The notes under the pieces: model-generated | Databases searched by the model: none | What the model was told of the DNA's origin: nothing | The model's input: the letters and a program-made list of their open reading frames with translations, nothing else | Shown: positions 38,876 to 47,012 of the stretch, in pieces | Position numbering within the stretch: the first letter of the stretch is position 1 | How the letters are laid out: each line of letters opens with the position of its first letter | Translations under genes and position numbers: made by a program | NCBI RefSeq assembly: GCF_013694095.1 | Contig: NZ_JACEFB010000001.1 | Location: forward strand, 620,001 to 684,000 | DNA: 64,000 nt | Direction: 5' to 3' | Source of the DNA: Thermogemmata fonticola | GTDB lineage: Bacteria > Planctomycetota > Planctomycetia > Gemmatales > Gemmataceae

Positions 38876-38913
38876 TTTTCCCAGGGAAGCAGCGGGTTTT
38901 CCCAGGGAAGCAG
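38876..38913. repeat. Short direct repeat of a palindromic 17-mer
   Basis: The string ttttcccagggaagcag occurs at 38876-38892 and 38897-38913 (period 21). Each copy contains the perfect palindrome TTCCC-A-GGGAA. A degenerate third form (ttttttccctaggaagcgg-like) appears near 38965. Confidence 0.7.
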
Positions 38914-39058
38914 GGGGTTGTATGGGAGGCGTGGAAGGTGGACGGCCCCGTTTGGGGGGCCGGTATTTTTCCCTAGGAAGCGGCAGATTCATCGGGTAAT
39001 GTAAAAGTACGGATGCCCACACTTCGCCCCAATTCGATCTGATCAGGGGGAAAAAGCC

Positions 39059-40585
39059 ATGGCAGAGGGTATGGATCGGCGTGATTTTTTGGCCTCCTCG
39101 GCGATGGTGCCGGCGTTGCCGTTTTTAGGCCAACTGCCCGCCGTGGCGGCGCAGGAGGCCCGGCTGCAGCCTCAACTTGTCCGCTTCGAGGAGAGCATCG
39201 AACCGCTCGTGCGGCTGATTGAGGAGACGCCCGCGGATCGCCTGCTGGAAGAGGTGGCCGGGCGGATCAAAAAAGGGATGTCCTACCGTCAGCTTTTGGC
39301 GGCGCTGTTTCTGGCCGGGGTGCGGAACATTCCGCCGCGGCCGAATGTCGGGTTCAAGTTTCACGCAGTGCTGGTCATCCATTCGGCACACCAGGCGGCA
39401 CTGGCCGGCCCCGATCGGGATCGCTGGCTGCCGCTATTCTGGTGCCTGGATTACTTCAAGCGCGCGCAGGGACAGGCCATCCGCGAAGGGGGCTGGCGGA
39501 TGAAGCCGGTGGCGGAGGGACGCGTACCGACGGCGGAACAGGCTCAGGCCGCCTTCCGCGAAGCGATGACCCGTTGGGATGAAGAGGCGGCGGATGGAGC
39601 GGCAGCAGCTCTGGCCCGCCACGTGCCCGTTCACGAAGCCTTCGAGCTATTCGCCCACTTTGCGGCCCGCGATTTCCGGGACATTGGCCACAAGATCATC
39701 TACGTCGCCAATGCTTTCCGCACGCTGGAAGTGATCGGCCATCAGCACGCCGAACCGATCTATCGGTCCCTGGCCTTTGCCCTGCTCCGCCACGAAGGAA
39801 AGAATCCGGCGCAGCATGATCTGCCCGCGGACCGGCCTGGACGGCGGACCCAGGAAGCGCTCCAGAAGCAGAAGGCGAGCCTGGCAGAGGGAGCGAAGGC
39901 TTCCCCAGCGGAGGGGGCGGCGGTGCGTCAGGAAGTGCTCGAAGCCTTGCGGCGGGGCAGCGATGCCGACCTGTTCGCCCTCGTCTGGGACGCTTTGTTC
40001 CAGCGGCGAGTCGCGCCTGCGGTGCTCTGGGAGGCGTTACATCTCGGAGCCGCCGAGCTGCTCATGCGTCAGCCGGGTATCGTCAGTTTGCATACGCTCA
40101 CCTCGCTCAACGCCTTCCACTATGCCTTCCGGACCAGTCACGATCGGTGGAACAACCGCGCTTGGCTCTTACTCCAGGCGGCGAGCTTCCTGCCGCTGTT
40201 CCGCGAGTCGATGAAAAACCGCGGTCCGCTGGGGGAGGCCCGGATCGATACCCTCGCTCCTGCGGAGGCGTCCTCCGCAACGGCTCCGGAGGCCATCTTT
40301 GCTGCCCTTTCCAGGGACAAGCTCCGCGCCGCCCAGCAGGCATTGGCCTTCCTCCAAAACAACCCCACCGGCATCCGCGACCTCAGCGATGAGGCCCGCC
40401 GCTGGATTTTCCTCAAAGGGAACGATGCTCACGATTACAAGTTCAGCTCCGCCGTGCTCGAAGACACCGAGCTAATGTCTCCCGGCGTGCGGGAACGCTT
40501 CCTGGCAGCCAGTCTGTTCTGGCTCAAAGGGGCGGATGCCGCGGACTCCCCCGTCGTTCGCCGGACACGGGCGGCCTTGGGCTAA
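39059..40585 (+). CDS. Tat-exported conserved planctomycete protein, histidine-rich
   Basis: The 508-residue protein has a twin-arginine signal (MDRRDFLASSAMVPALPFLG) and an otherwise helical body that I cannot place in a named family. Notable are many conserved-looking His and Asp residues in two blocks: FKFHAVLVIHSAHQAAL (about 100-116) and HVPVHEAFELFAHFAARDFRDIGHK (about 187-211) continuing to GHQHAEPIYR. They suggest a metal or haem site. It lies between a DUF1501 protein and a CxxCH haem-binding protein, so a role in the same exported redox or degradative complex is possible. That link is inferred from context only. Confidence 0.65.
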   Translation: MAEGMDRRDFLASSAMVPALPFLGQLPAVAAQEARLQPQLVRFEESIEPLVRLIEETPADRLLEEVAGRIKKGMSYRQLLAALFLAGVRNIPPRPNVGFKFHAVLVIHSAHQAALAGPDRDRWLPLFWCLDYFKRAQGQAIREGGWRMKPVAEGRVPTAEQAQAAFREAMTRWDEEAADGAAAALARHVPVHEAFELFAHFAARDFRDIGHKIIYVANAFRTLEVIGHQHAEPIYRSLAFALLRHEGKNPAQHDLPADRPGRRTQEALQKQKASLAEGAKASPAEGAAVRQEVLEALRRGSDADLFALVWDALFQRRVAPAVLWEALHLGAAELLMRQPGIVSLHTLTSLNAFHYAFRTSHDRWNNRAWLLLQAASFLPLFRESMKNRGPLGEARIDTLAPAEASSATAPEAIFAALSRDKLRAAQQALAFLQNNPTGIRDLSDEARRWIFLKGNDAHDYKFSSAVLEDTELMSPGVRERFLAASLFWLKGADAADSPVVRRTRAALG

Positions 40586-40819
40586 GCAAGCGCAACCCCG
40601 GCGGACCGCGCCGCGCCGTTGACTGGAAGTTTCGGAATTGTTCCCCACCCTAGCTTCATGCTGCACTCCGAGGCCCTTCCCGGCGGCGGTCCCTCTAGAT
40701 GCTTCCGGGAACAGCACCCGCTGGCCGTCTCGTCAAAGGATACAACAGGGGCATAATGTCCTGGGAGGACCGGGCGAGCGACCCGCTTACCCCTTTCTCC
40801 TGAGCGAGGCCAAGGAACC

Positions 40820-43756
40820 ATGCGTGCACTACCGCCCATCGTCGTACTGATTGGCGCCGTCTGCGCAGTTCTTGGGTACGCACATCCAGGCACCGGCGGA
40901 AACCAAACGGAAGGCGAAGGCCGTTCAAGCAAAGCCGCTTCGGCTCCCAAGGCGGAATGGCCGCGGGTGCTCGATGAACGCTTGGAAATCCGGCGGGTGA
41001 TAGCAGCTCCGGAAATTGTGCATCCCATCGCTATCGACTGCGACGCCCAGGGACACCTGCTGGTCATCGAGAGCCATACGCATTTCCGGCCCAGCAACTA
41101 CCGCGGACCGCAATTCGATCGGGTTCGCCGCTTGCAGGATACCAACGGCGACGGCCAAATCGATCGCATTACCACCTTCTTCGAGGGGACCACGGCCACG
41201 ATGGACCTGGCCGTACATCCCGACGGTTCGGTTTACGTGGCGACGCGCAACGAAATCCTCCGCCTACGGGATCGCGACGGGGACGGACAAGCCGACGAGA
41301 AGGTCCGCCTCGTGTTCCTCGACACGCCCGGAAACTACCCGCATAACGGACTATGCGGCTTGTGCTTCGACGCGCAGGGGGACCTGTACTTCGGCCTGGG
41401 GGAGAACCTGGGGGAACCCTACACGCTGCGCGGGGCGGACGGCCTCACTCTCAAAGGCGGCGGCGAAGGGGGCAACATCTATCACTGCACAGCGGAGGGC
41501 AAAAACCTGCGCCGCGTGGCCACGGGGTTCTGGAATCCCTTCGGCATCGGCCGCGATGTCTTCGACCGCCTTCTCGTCGTGGATAACGACCCGGATGCTT
41601 CCCCGCCCTGCCGACTCCTCCACCTTGTCGAAGGGGGGGATTACGGTTACCAATTTTGCTACGGCCGGAGCGGCCGGCATCCGTTTCAAGCCTGGAACGG
41701 CGAGCTGCCTGGCACGCTGCCGTACATCAGCGGTACGGGCGAATCGCCGTGCGAGGTGCTTTTCTACGATTCCGACGGCTTGCCGGAGGAATACCGCGGC
41801 ACCTGGCTAGTGCCCATTTGGGCCGAGCACCGTCTGGAGTGCTATCTGCTTCAGCGGCGTGGGGCCAGCTTTTCTGCCGAGCGGCGTGTGCTGGTCCAAG
41901 GGGGCAACAACTTCTTCCCCGCCGGTCTCACGATCGCACCGGATGGCTCAGTGTACCTGAGCGACTGGGGTTCCCGTAGCTACGAGTTGCACGGGCAAGG
42001 GGCGATCTGGCACATCCGCCGCAAGGGCGCCTCCGCTCCCATTCGGCCGGCCCGCCCCGAACACGCCATCCTCAGCAAGGACCGCCGGACACGCGAGCAA
42101 GCCGCCCGCCAACTCCGCCAAACCCCCGAAGGACACCGACTCCTGCGACAACAACTCCAGGCGGAGGATGTGCACGTCCAGGCCACCGCACTGACAGCCC
42201 TGTGCCAGGCGGGGGAAGGCGCGGACCTTCTCGTGCCGCTCGTCCATAACCCCAGCGAGAACCTGCGGGAACTGGCGATGCGCCGCCTGCTGAAACTGTC
42301 ACCACCCCTGCCCGCGGACAAATGGGCCGAAGTGCTCGAAGAGCAGCCCCCCGCCGTGCTGGCCCTAGCCATTGCGGACCCTCAGGTTCCCGTGTCCCTG
42401 GACATGCTGCGGTCCTGGGTTGGCGGTCCGGACCCCTTCCTGCGCCACGCCGCCATCCTGCGCTTGGCCCGTGAGGAGCGGCTGCGGAAGGAATGGCACC
42501 AGTTGAAGCCGCGGCTTCCCGAAGAGCGCGTCGCCTTGTTACTGGCGGACCGGGCCTCGACGGCAGCGGACCGCCTCCAGCGCCTGCCGGAGTATCTCCG
42601 CGACCGCGACCCCCAGGTGCAATTCCTGGCCGTCAAATGGGTCAGCGACGAAAAGCTCATCGCCTACCGGTCGCACATTCTAGAGTTGATCCCGTACAGC
42701 AGCATGGACAGCCGCTCGTACCGGGGCGAGGAGGTGAACCTGCGCCTATTTACAGCTTTGCACACGGCCCTAGCCCGCCTCGATGGCAAAGCGGTCGATG
42801 AAAAGGCCCTCGCGGACGCCTTCTTCCAGAGCGTCAAAAACTCCGCCACACCCCCGAATCTCCGCCGGGCCGCCCTCCAAGCCCTTCCCGCTTCGTACAA
42901 ACCCCTGACCACCCAGCAATTGCTCCCATGGCTATCCGAACCAGATGAGCGTTGGCAGATCGAAGTGCTCCGCTTGCTCAAGGAACGCGGCGACAAACAA
43001 GCCATCAAGGCCGTGTACGCCTTGGCCGCCGACCCGCGACAGAGTCCCTCCGTCCGCTGCCAAGCCATCCTGACTTTATCCGCTCTGACGACCCAGTCCA
43101 AGTACTTCCTCAGCCTCGTGGGTGACAGCCGGCCGGAAGTTGCTCAAGAGGCTTTGCGTGCTCTGACGGGTGCCCGGCTAAGTGCCGAGGAACGCCAGCA
43201 GCTCCAAAAACTGGCCCAGGAAAAGCTGGAATTGGAACCATTCGTCCGGCGGGTGTTGGGGGAGAAGGATTTATCCGAGCGGCGGCGCCCTGCCCCGCAA
43301 GACATAGACGGCTGGATGCGCTTCTGGCGGCTCGGTCCTGGGGACCCGCAAGCGGGCCGGCGCGTCTTCGAGTCGCCCCGACTGGCCGGTTGCTTCAAAT
43401 GCCACCGGGTCGAAGGCCGCGGCAACACCATCGGGCCGGACTTGAGCCTCATCGGCCGCGTGGAACCGCGCGCGCTTTGGGAAGCGCTCCTCCAGCCCAG
43501 TGCCGTGGTCGCTCCGCGCTACCAGACCTGGCAACTCATCACCGCCGATGAACGGACCCGCCTGGGCGTGCTCGCGGGCACCCACTACGACCAGGTCGAA
43601 TTCATCGACGAAAATGGGCAGCGCTATATGCTCCGCAGCACCGACATCGTCTCCATGCGGGCCGTGCCCCAATCGATCATGCCAGAGGGACTGCTCGACC
43701 TGCTCACGGATCAGGAAATCCGCGATCTGATGGCCTACCTGATGTCCCGGCAGTAG
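40820..43756 (+). CDS. Membrane-bound dehydrogenase-type propeller with HEAT repeats and c-type haem (CxxCH)
   Basis: The 978-residue exported protein starts with a signal peptide (LPPIVVLIGAVCAVLGYAH). Residues about 55-410 form a beta-propeller of the PVC 'putative membrane-bound dehydrogenase' family: RRLQDTNGDGQIDRITTFF, GLCFDAQGDLYFGLGEN, GFWNPFGIGRDVFDRLLVVDND. Residues about 415-830 look like HEAT-type helical repeats. The C-terminal domain carries a haem c motif, CFKCH (858-862), then IGPDLSLIGR. In planctomycetes and verrucomicrobia this architecture is common and is thought to oxidise sugars or other substrates outside the cytosol. The substrate is unknown. Confidence 0.88.
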   Translation: MRALPPIVVLIGAVCAVLGYAHPGTGGNQTEGEGRSSKAASAPKAEWPRVLDERLEIRRVIAAPEIVHPIAIDCDAQGHLLVIESHTHFRPSNYRGPQFDRVRRLQDTNGDGQIDRITTFFEGTTATMDLAVHPDGSVYVATRNEILRLRDRDGDGQADEKVRLVFLDTPGNYPHNGLCGLCFDAQGDLYFGLGENLGEPYTLRGADGLTLKGGGEGGNIYHCTAEGKNLRRVATGFWNPFGIGRDVFDRLLVVDNDPDASPPCRLLHLVEGGDYGYQFCYGRSGRHPFQAWNGELPGTLPYISGTGESPCEVLFYDSDGLPEEYRGTWLVPIWAEHRLECYLLQRRGASFSAERRVLVQGGNNFFPAGLTIAPDGSVYLSDWGSRSYELHGQGAIWHIRRKGASAPIRPARPEHAILSKDRRTREQAARQLRQTPEGHRLLRQQLQAEDVHVQATALTALCQAGEGADLLVPLVHNPSENLRELAMRRLLKLSPPLPADKWAEVLEEQPPAVLALAIADPQVPVSLDMLRSWVGGPDPFLRHAAILRLAREERLRKEWHQLKPRLPEERVALLLADRASTAADRLQRLPEYLRDRDPQVQFLAVKWVSDEKLIAYRSHILELIPYSSMDSRSYRGEEVNLRLFTALHTALARLDGKAVDEKALADAFFQSVKNSATPPNLRRAALQALPASYKPLTTQQLLPWLSEPDERWQIEVLRLLKERGDKQAIKAVYALAADPRQSPSVRCQAILTLSALTTQSKYFLSLVGDSRPEVAQEALRALTGARLSAEERQQLQKLAQEKLELEPFVRRVLGEKDLSERRRPAPQDIDGWMRFWRLGPGDPQAGRRVFESPRLAGCFKCHRVEGRGNTIGPDLSLIGRVEPRALWEALLQPSAVVAPRYQTWQLITADERTRLGVLAGTHYDQVEFIDENGQRYMLRSTDIVSMRAVPQSIMPEGLLDLLTDQEIRDLMAYLMSRQ

Positions 43757-43974
43757 GAAGGCTGCGGGCTTGGCCCTCAATGCCGAACCGGACTGATTTT
43801 TGAGCTCCACAAGTCCCTCGACCGGCACGATGCCGCGGCTTGGCATTCCGAGCCAAGCGTTCAGGATGATTGGCTATCTGCGCAGAAGCATTCCTTTTCT
43901 GCGCGTCAGTTTTTCTCCTGTCTTCCCGTCAGTCTTCCTCCTGTCACCGCGTCCATTTTCCTCCTGTCCCCACG

Positions 43975-45930
43975 TTAGCCTTCCTCCTCTTCGCGGAGTC
44001 GGGCCAGGATGCTGAAGTCCTCCAGGGTGGTCACGTCACCGGTGGTGGAGCGGCCGGCGGCGATGTCCCGCAGCAAACGGCGCATGATTTTGCCGCTGCG
44101 GGTCTTGGGCAGAGCGTCGGTGAAGCGGATGTCATCCGGCCGGGCGAGGGCGCCGATGTCCTTGACCACATGGGCTTTCAACTCTTCCTTCAGCTCCGCC
44201 GAGGGTGTGACGCCCTGCTTGAGCGTGACGAAGCAGACTATGCCTTCTCCCTTGATTTCATCCGGCCGTCCGACGACCGCCGCTTCTGCCACCTTGGGGT
44301 GATGGACCAGAGCGCTTTCGATCTCCATCGTGCTGAGGCGATGGCCGGAGACATTGAGGACATCATCGACCCGGCCCATGATCCAGAAGTAGCCGTCTTC
44401 ATCTTGGCGGGCGCCATCCGCGGTGAAATAGACGCCGGGAATCTGGCCCCAGTATGCCTGGCGATAGCGTTCATCATCGCCGTAGATGGTCCGCAGCATG
44501 CTCGGCCAGGGCCGCTGAATAACCAAGTAGCCGCCGGTGTTGGGCGGCACAGGTCGGCCGGCTTTGTCCACGACGGCAGCGCGAATCCCCGGCAAGGGCC
44601 GCGTGGCACTGCCCGGCTTGGTCGGCACCGCCCCCGGTATCGGCGCGATGAGGATCGCCCCGGTTTCCGTCTGCCACCATGTGTCCACGATGGGGCAACG
44701 CCCCCCGCCGATGACCGTGTGATACCACATCCACGCTTCCGGATTGATCGGTTCGCCCACGGAACCCAACAGGCGCAAGGAGCTAAGATTGTGCTTCCGC
44801 GGATGCTCCTCTCCCCATTTGATGAACGAGCGAATCGCGGTCGGAGCGGTGTAAAAGATCGTCACCTTGTACTTTTCGATGATCTGCCAGAAGCGGTCCT
44901 CCTGGGGATGATTGGGCGCCCCTTCGTAGAGGACCACGGTGGCGCCATTGGCGAGCGGGCCGTAGACCACGTAACTGTGGCCGGTGACCCAACCGACATC
45001 GGCGCTGCACCAGTACACATCCTCATCGCGGATGTCGAAGACCCAGCGGTGGGTCAAGGCGGTACCCAGGAGATAGCCGCCGGTGGTGTGCAGTACGCCT
45101 TTCGGTTTGCCCGTCGAGCCGGAAGTATAGAGGATGAACAGGGGGTGTTCGCTATCGAGCACTTCCGGCGGGCAATCGGGGGAGGCGTCCGCCATCAGTT
45201 CATGCCACCAGAAATCGCGGCCGGGAACCATTTGGACCGGCTGGCCGGTGCGGCGCAGCACCAGGCAGGTCTTCACCGTCGGGGATTTACTCAGGGCAAT
45301 ATCGACGTTGTCTTTGAGGGGGACGATTTTGCCGCGCCGCCAGCCGCCGTCAGCCGTGATGATGAGTTTGGAACCGGCGTCGTTGTTCCGGTCGGCGACT
45401 GCTTCGGCGGAGAAGCCGCCAAAGACCACCGAGTGCGTCGCGCCGATGCGGGCGCAAGCCAGCATGGCCGCCACCGCTTCCGGTACGAGGGGCATGTAGA
45501 TCGTCACCCGGTCGCCCGTGCGGATTCCCAGCTTTTTGAGGACGTTGGCCAAGCGGCAGACTTCCGCATGCAACTGGCGGTAAGTCCACGCCTGGCTGTC
45601 GCCCGGTTCCCCTTCCCACAGAAGGGCGATCTTGTCGCCCCGGTTGGCCAAATGCCGGTCCAGGCAGTTGTAGGATGCATTGAGCTTGCCGCCGACAAAC
45701 CAGCGGGCGTGCGGGGCATTCGACCAATCGAGCACCTGGGTCCAGGGGGCGAACCAGTCCAGGATTTTCGCCTGCTCAGCCCAGAAGCCGTCCGGGTCGC
45801 GTTCCGCCCACTCGTGCAAGCGCTGGTATTCCTGGGGGTTGATCCGCGCCTGGCGGACGAATTCCTCCGGCGGAGGAAACAGCCGCGTCTCTTTCAACAC
45901 GCTTTCGATCGTCGCTGCGGGAGAGGTCAT
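43975..45930 (-). CDS. acs: Acetate-CoA ligase (acetyl-CoA synthetase)
   Basis: The enzyme makes acetyl-CoA from acetate, ATP and CoA. The 651-residue product starts at ATG 45930 with AAAGGAGG about ten bases upstream; an in-frame start 21 bases earlier is less likely. Motifs: [18 protein letters not shown] (P-loop), [24 protein letters not shown], and [13 protein letters not shown], with the Lys that is acetylated for regulation in other bacteria. Sequence and length are standard. The gene converges on the CxxCH gene, and its start is divergent from aguB with about 110 bases between. Confidence 0.96.
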   Translation of the reverse strand: MTSPAATIESVLKETRLFPPPEEFVRQARINPQEYQRLHEWAERDPDGFWAEQAKILDWFAPWTQVLDWSNAPHARWFVGGKLNASYNCLDRHLANRGDKIALLWEGEPGDSQAWTYRQLHAEVCRLANVLKKLGIRTGDRVTIYMPLVPEAVAAMLACARIGATHSVVFGGFSAEAVADRNNDAGSKLIITADGGWRRGKIVPLKDNVDIALSKSPTVKTCLVLRRTGQPVQMVPGRDFWWHELMADASPDCPPEVLDSEHPLFILYTSGSTGKPKGVLHTTGGYLLGTALTHRWVFDIRDEDVYWCSADVGWVTGHSYVVYGPLANGATVVLYEGAPNHPQEDRFWQIIEKYKVTIFYTAPTAIRSFIKWGEEHPRKHNLSSLRLLGSVGEPINPEAWMWYHTVIGGGRCPIVDTWWQTETGAILIAPIPGAVPTKPGSATRPLPGIRAAVVDKAGRPVPPNTGGYLVIQRPWPSMLRTIYGDDERYRQAYWGQIPGVYFTADGARQDEDGYFWIMGRVDDVLNVSGHRLSTMEIESALVHHPKVAEAAVVGRPDEIKGEGIVCFVTLKQGVTPSAELKEELKAHVVKDIGALARPDDIRFTDALPKTRSGKIMRRLLRDIAAGRSTTGDVTTLEDFSILARLREEEEG

Positions 45931-46038
45931 AAGTCCAGGTCCTCCTTTCACAACATCCGATAGCGTCGCTGTTTTGCTTTACCATATCAGGCGTTCGCCC
46001 TACAACAAGCACGGCGAGGAATCAGGCGGGAGGAAGCT

Positions 46039-46917
46039 ATGGGTGAGCAGTGGACGGTAGCGGCAATCCAGATGCGCATGGCAGCGGAGAAGGAAGAGAA
46101 CCTCGCCAGGGCCGAGGAGGCAATCGCGGAGGCGGCCCGCCGCGGCGCCCAAATCGTCTGCCTGCCGGAATTGTTCACCAGTTATTACTTCTGCCAGGTG
46201 GAGGACCCGGCTTATTTCGATCTGGCCGAACCGATCCCCGGCCCCAGCGAAGCCCGCCTGGCCCGCGCTGCCCAGAAGCACCGCGTCGTCCTCATCGGTT
46301 CCCTCTTCGAGAAGCGCCTGCCCGGCATCTACCACAACACGGCGACTGTTCACGATAGGAATGGCCAACTCGTGGGCATCTACCGCAAGATGCACATACC
46401 CGAAGACCCGCTTTACTTCGAGAAGTATTACTTCACGCCGGGCGATACCGGCTTCCGTGTGTTTGACACCGCTGTGGCAGCGGTGGGTCCGCTGGTCTGC
46501 TGGGATCAGTGGTTCCCGGAAGCGGCTCGGCTCGCCGCCCTGCGCGGGGCAGACATCCTCTGCTATCCCACGGCCATCGGCTGGCATCCGCGGGAAAAGG
46601 CCGCCTTCGGCACCGCCCAGCACGACGCCTGGGAGACCATCATGCGGGCGCATGCCATCGCCAACGGCGTCTATGTCTGTGCAGTCAATCGCGTCGGGCA
46701 CGAAGTCCTGGCCGGAGAAGGGCTGGAGTTCTGGGGCGGCTCGTTCCTCTGCGACCCCTTCGGGCGCATTCTCGCCAAAGCCAGCCACGACCGGGAGGAA
46801 ATCCTTTTGGCCTCCTGCGACCGCCGTCTGCTCGAAGACGTCCGCCGCCATTGGCCCTTCCTGCGCGACCGCCGCATCGATGCCTACGCCGACCTCACCC
46901 GCCGGGCCTTGACCTAG
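46039..46917 (+). CDS. aguB: N-carbamoylputrescine amidohydrolase (nitrilase superfamily)
   Basis: The enzyme hydrolyses N-carbamoylputrescine to putrescine, CO2 and ammonia in the agmatine route to polyamines. The 292-residue protein has the full Glu-Lys-Cys triad of carbon-nitrogen hydrolases: Glu44 in CLPELF, Lys117 in YRKMHIPEDP, Cys154 in LVCWDQWFPE. The motifs SYYFCQVED, FEKYYFTPGDTGF and AIGWHPREK are typical of AguB rather than of other nitrilases. Agmatine deiminase (aguA), its usual partner, is not adjacent. GGGAGGAAGC precedes the ATG. Confidence 0.9.
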   Translation: MGEQWTVAAIQMRMAAEKEENLARAEEAIAEAARRGAQIVCLPELFTSYYFCQVEDPAYFDLAEPIPGPSEARLARAAQKHRVVLIGSLFEKRLPGIYHNTATVHDRNGQLVGIYRKMHIPEDPLYFEKYYFTPGDTGFRVFDTAVAAVGPLVCWDQWFPEAARLAALRGADILCYPTAIGWHPREKAAFGTAQHDAWETIMRAHAIANGVYVCAVNRVGHEVLAGEGLEFWGGSFLCDPFGRILAKASHDREEILLASCDRRLLEDVRRHWPFLRDRRIDAYADLTRRALT

Positions 46918-47012
46918 CGGGGCCATCCCGACCTTGTCTTTCGTCGCGGACCCTTGCGAAGTGTACCGAACGTGTGAAGAACTAGCTGCCCGTCATTCCT
47001 GGAGCTACAACG

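Larger units (their letters stand above)
38616..39058. other. Intergenic region with terminator and direct repeat
   Basis: These 443 bases between two Tat-exported proteins hold the DUF1501 terminator (38684-38714) and a short direct repeat (38876-38913), listed separately. No ORF is supportable. A purine-rich ribosome site (AGGGGGAAAAAG) precedes the next ATG. Confidence 0.5.

Noticed and set aside
38876-38913. CRISPR-like array
   Set aside because: Only two short copies with a four-base gap and no spacers of CRISPR size; listed as a direct repeat instead.
43870-45963. 697-residue ORF antisense to acs
   Set aside because: Same reasoning; acs is supported by complete catalytic motifs.
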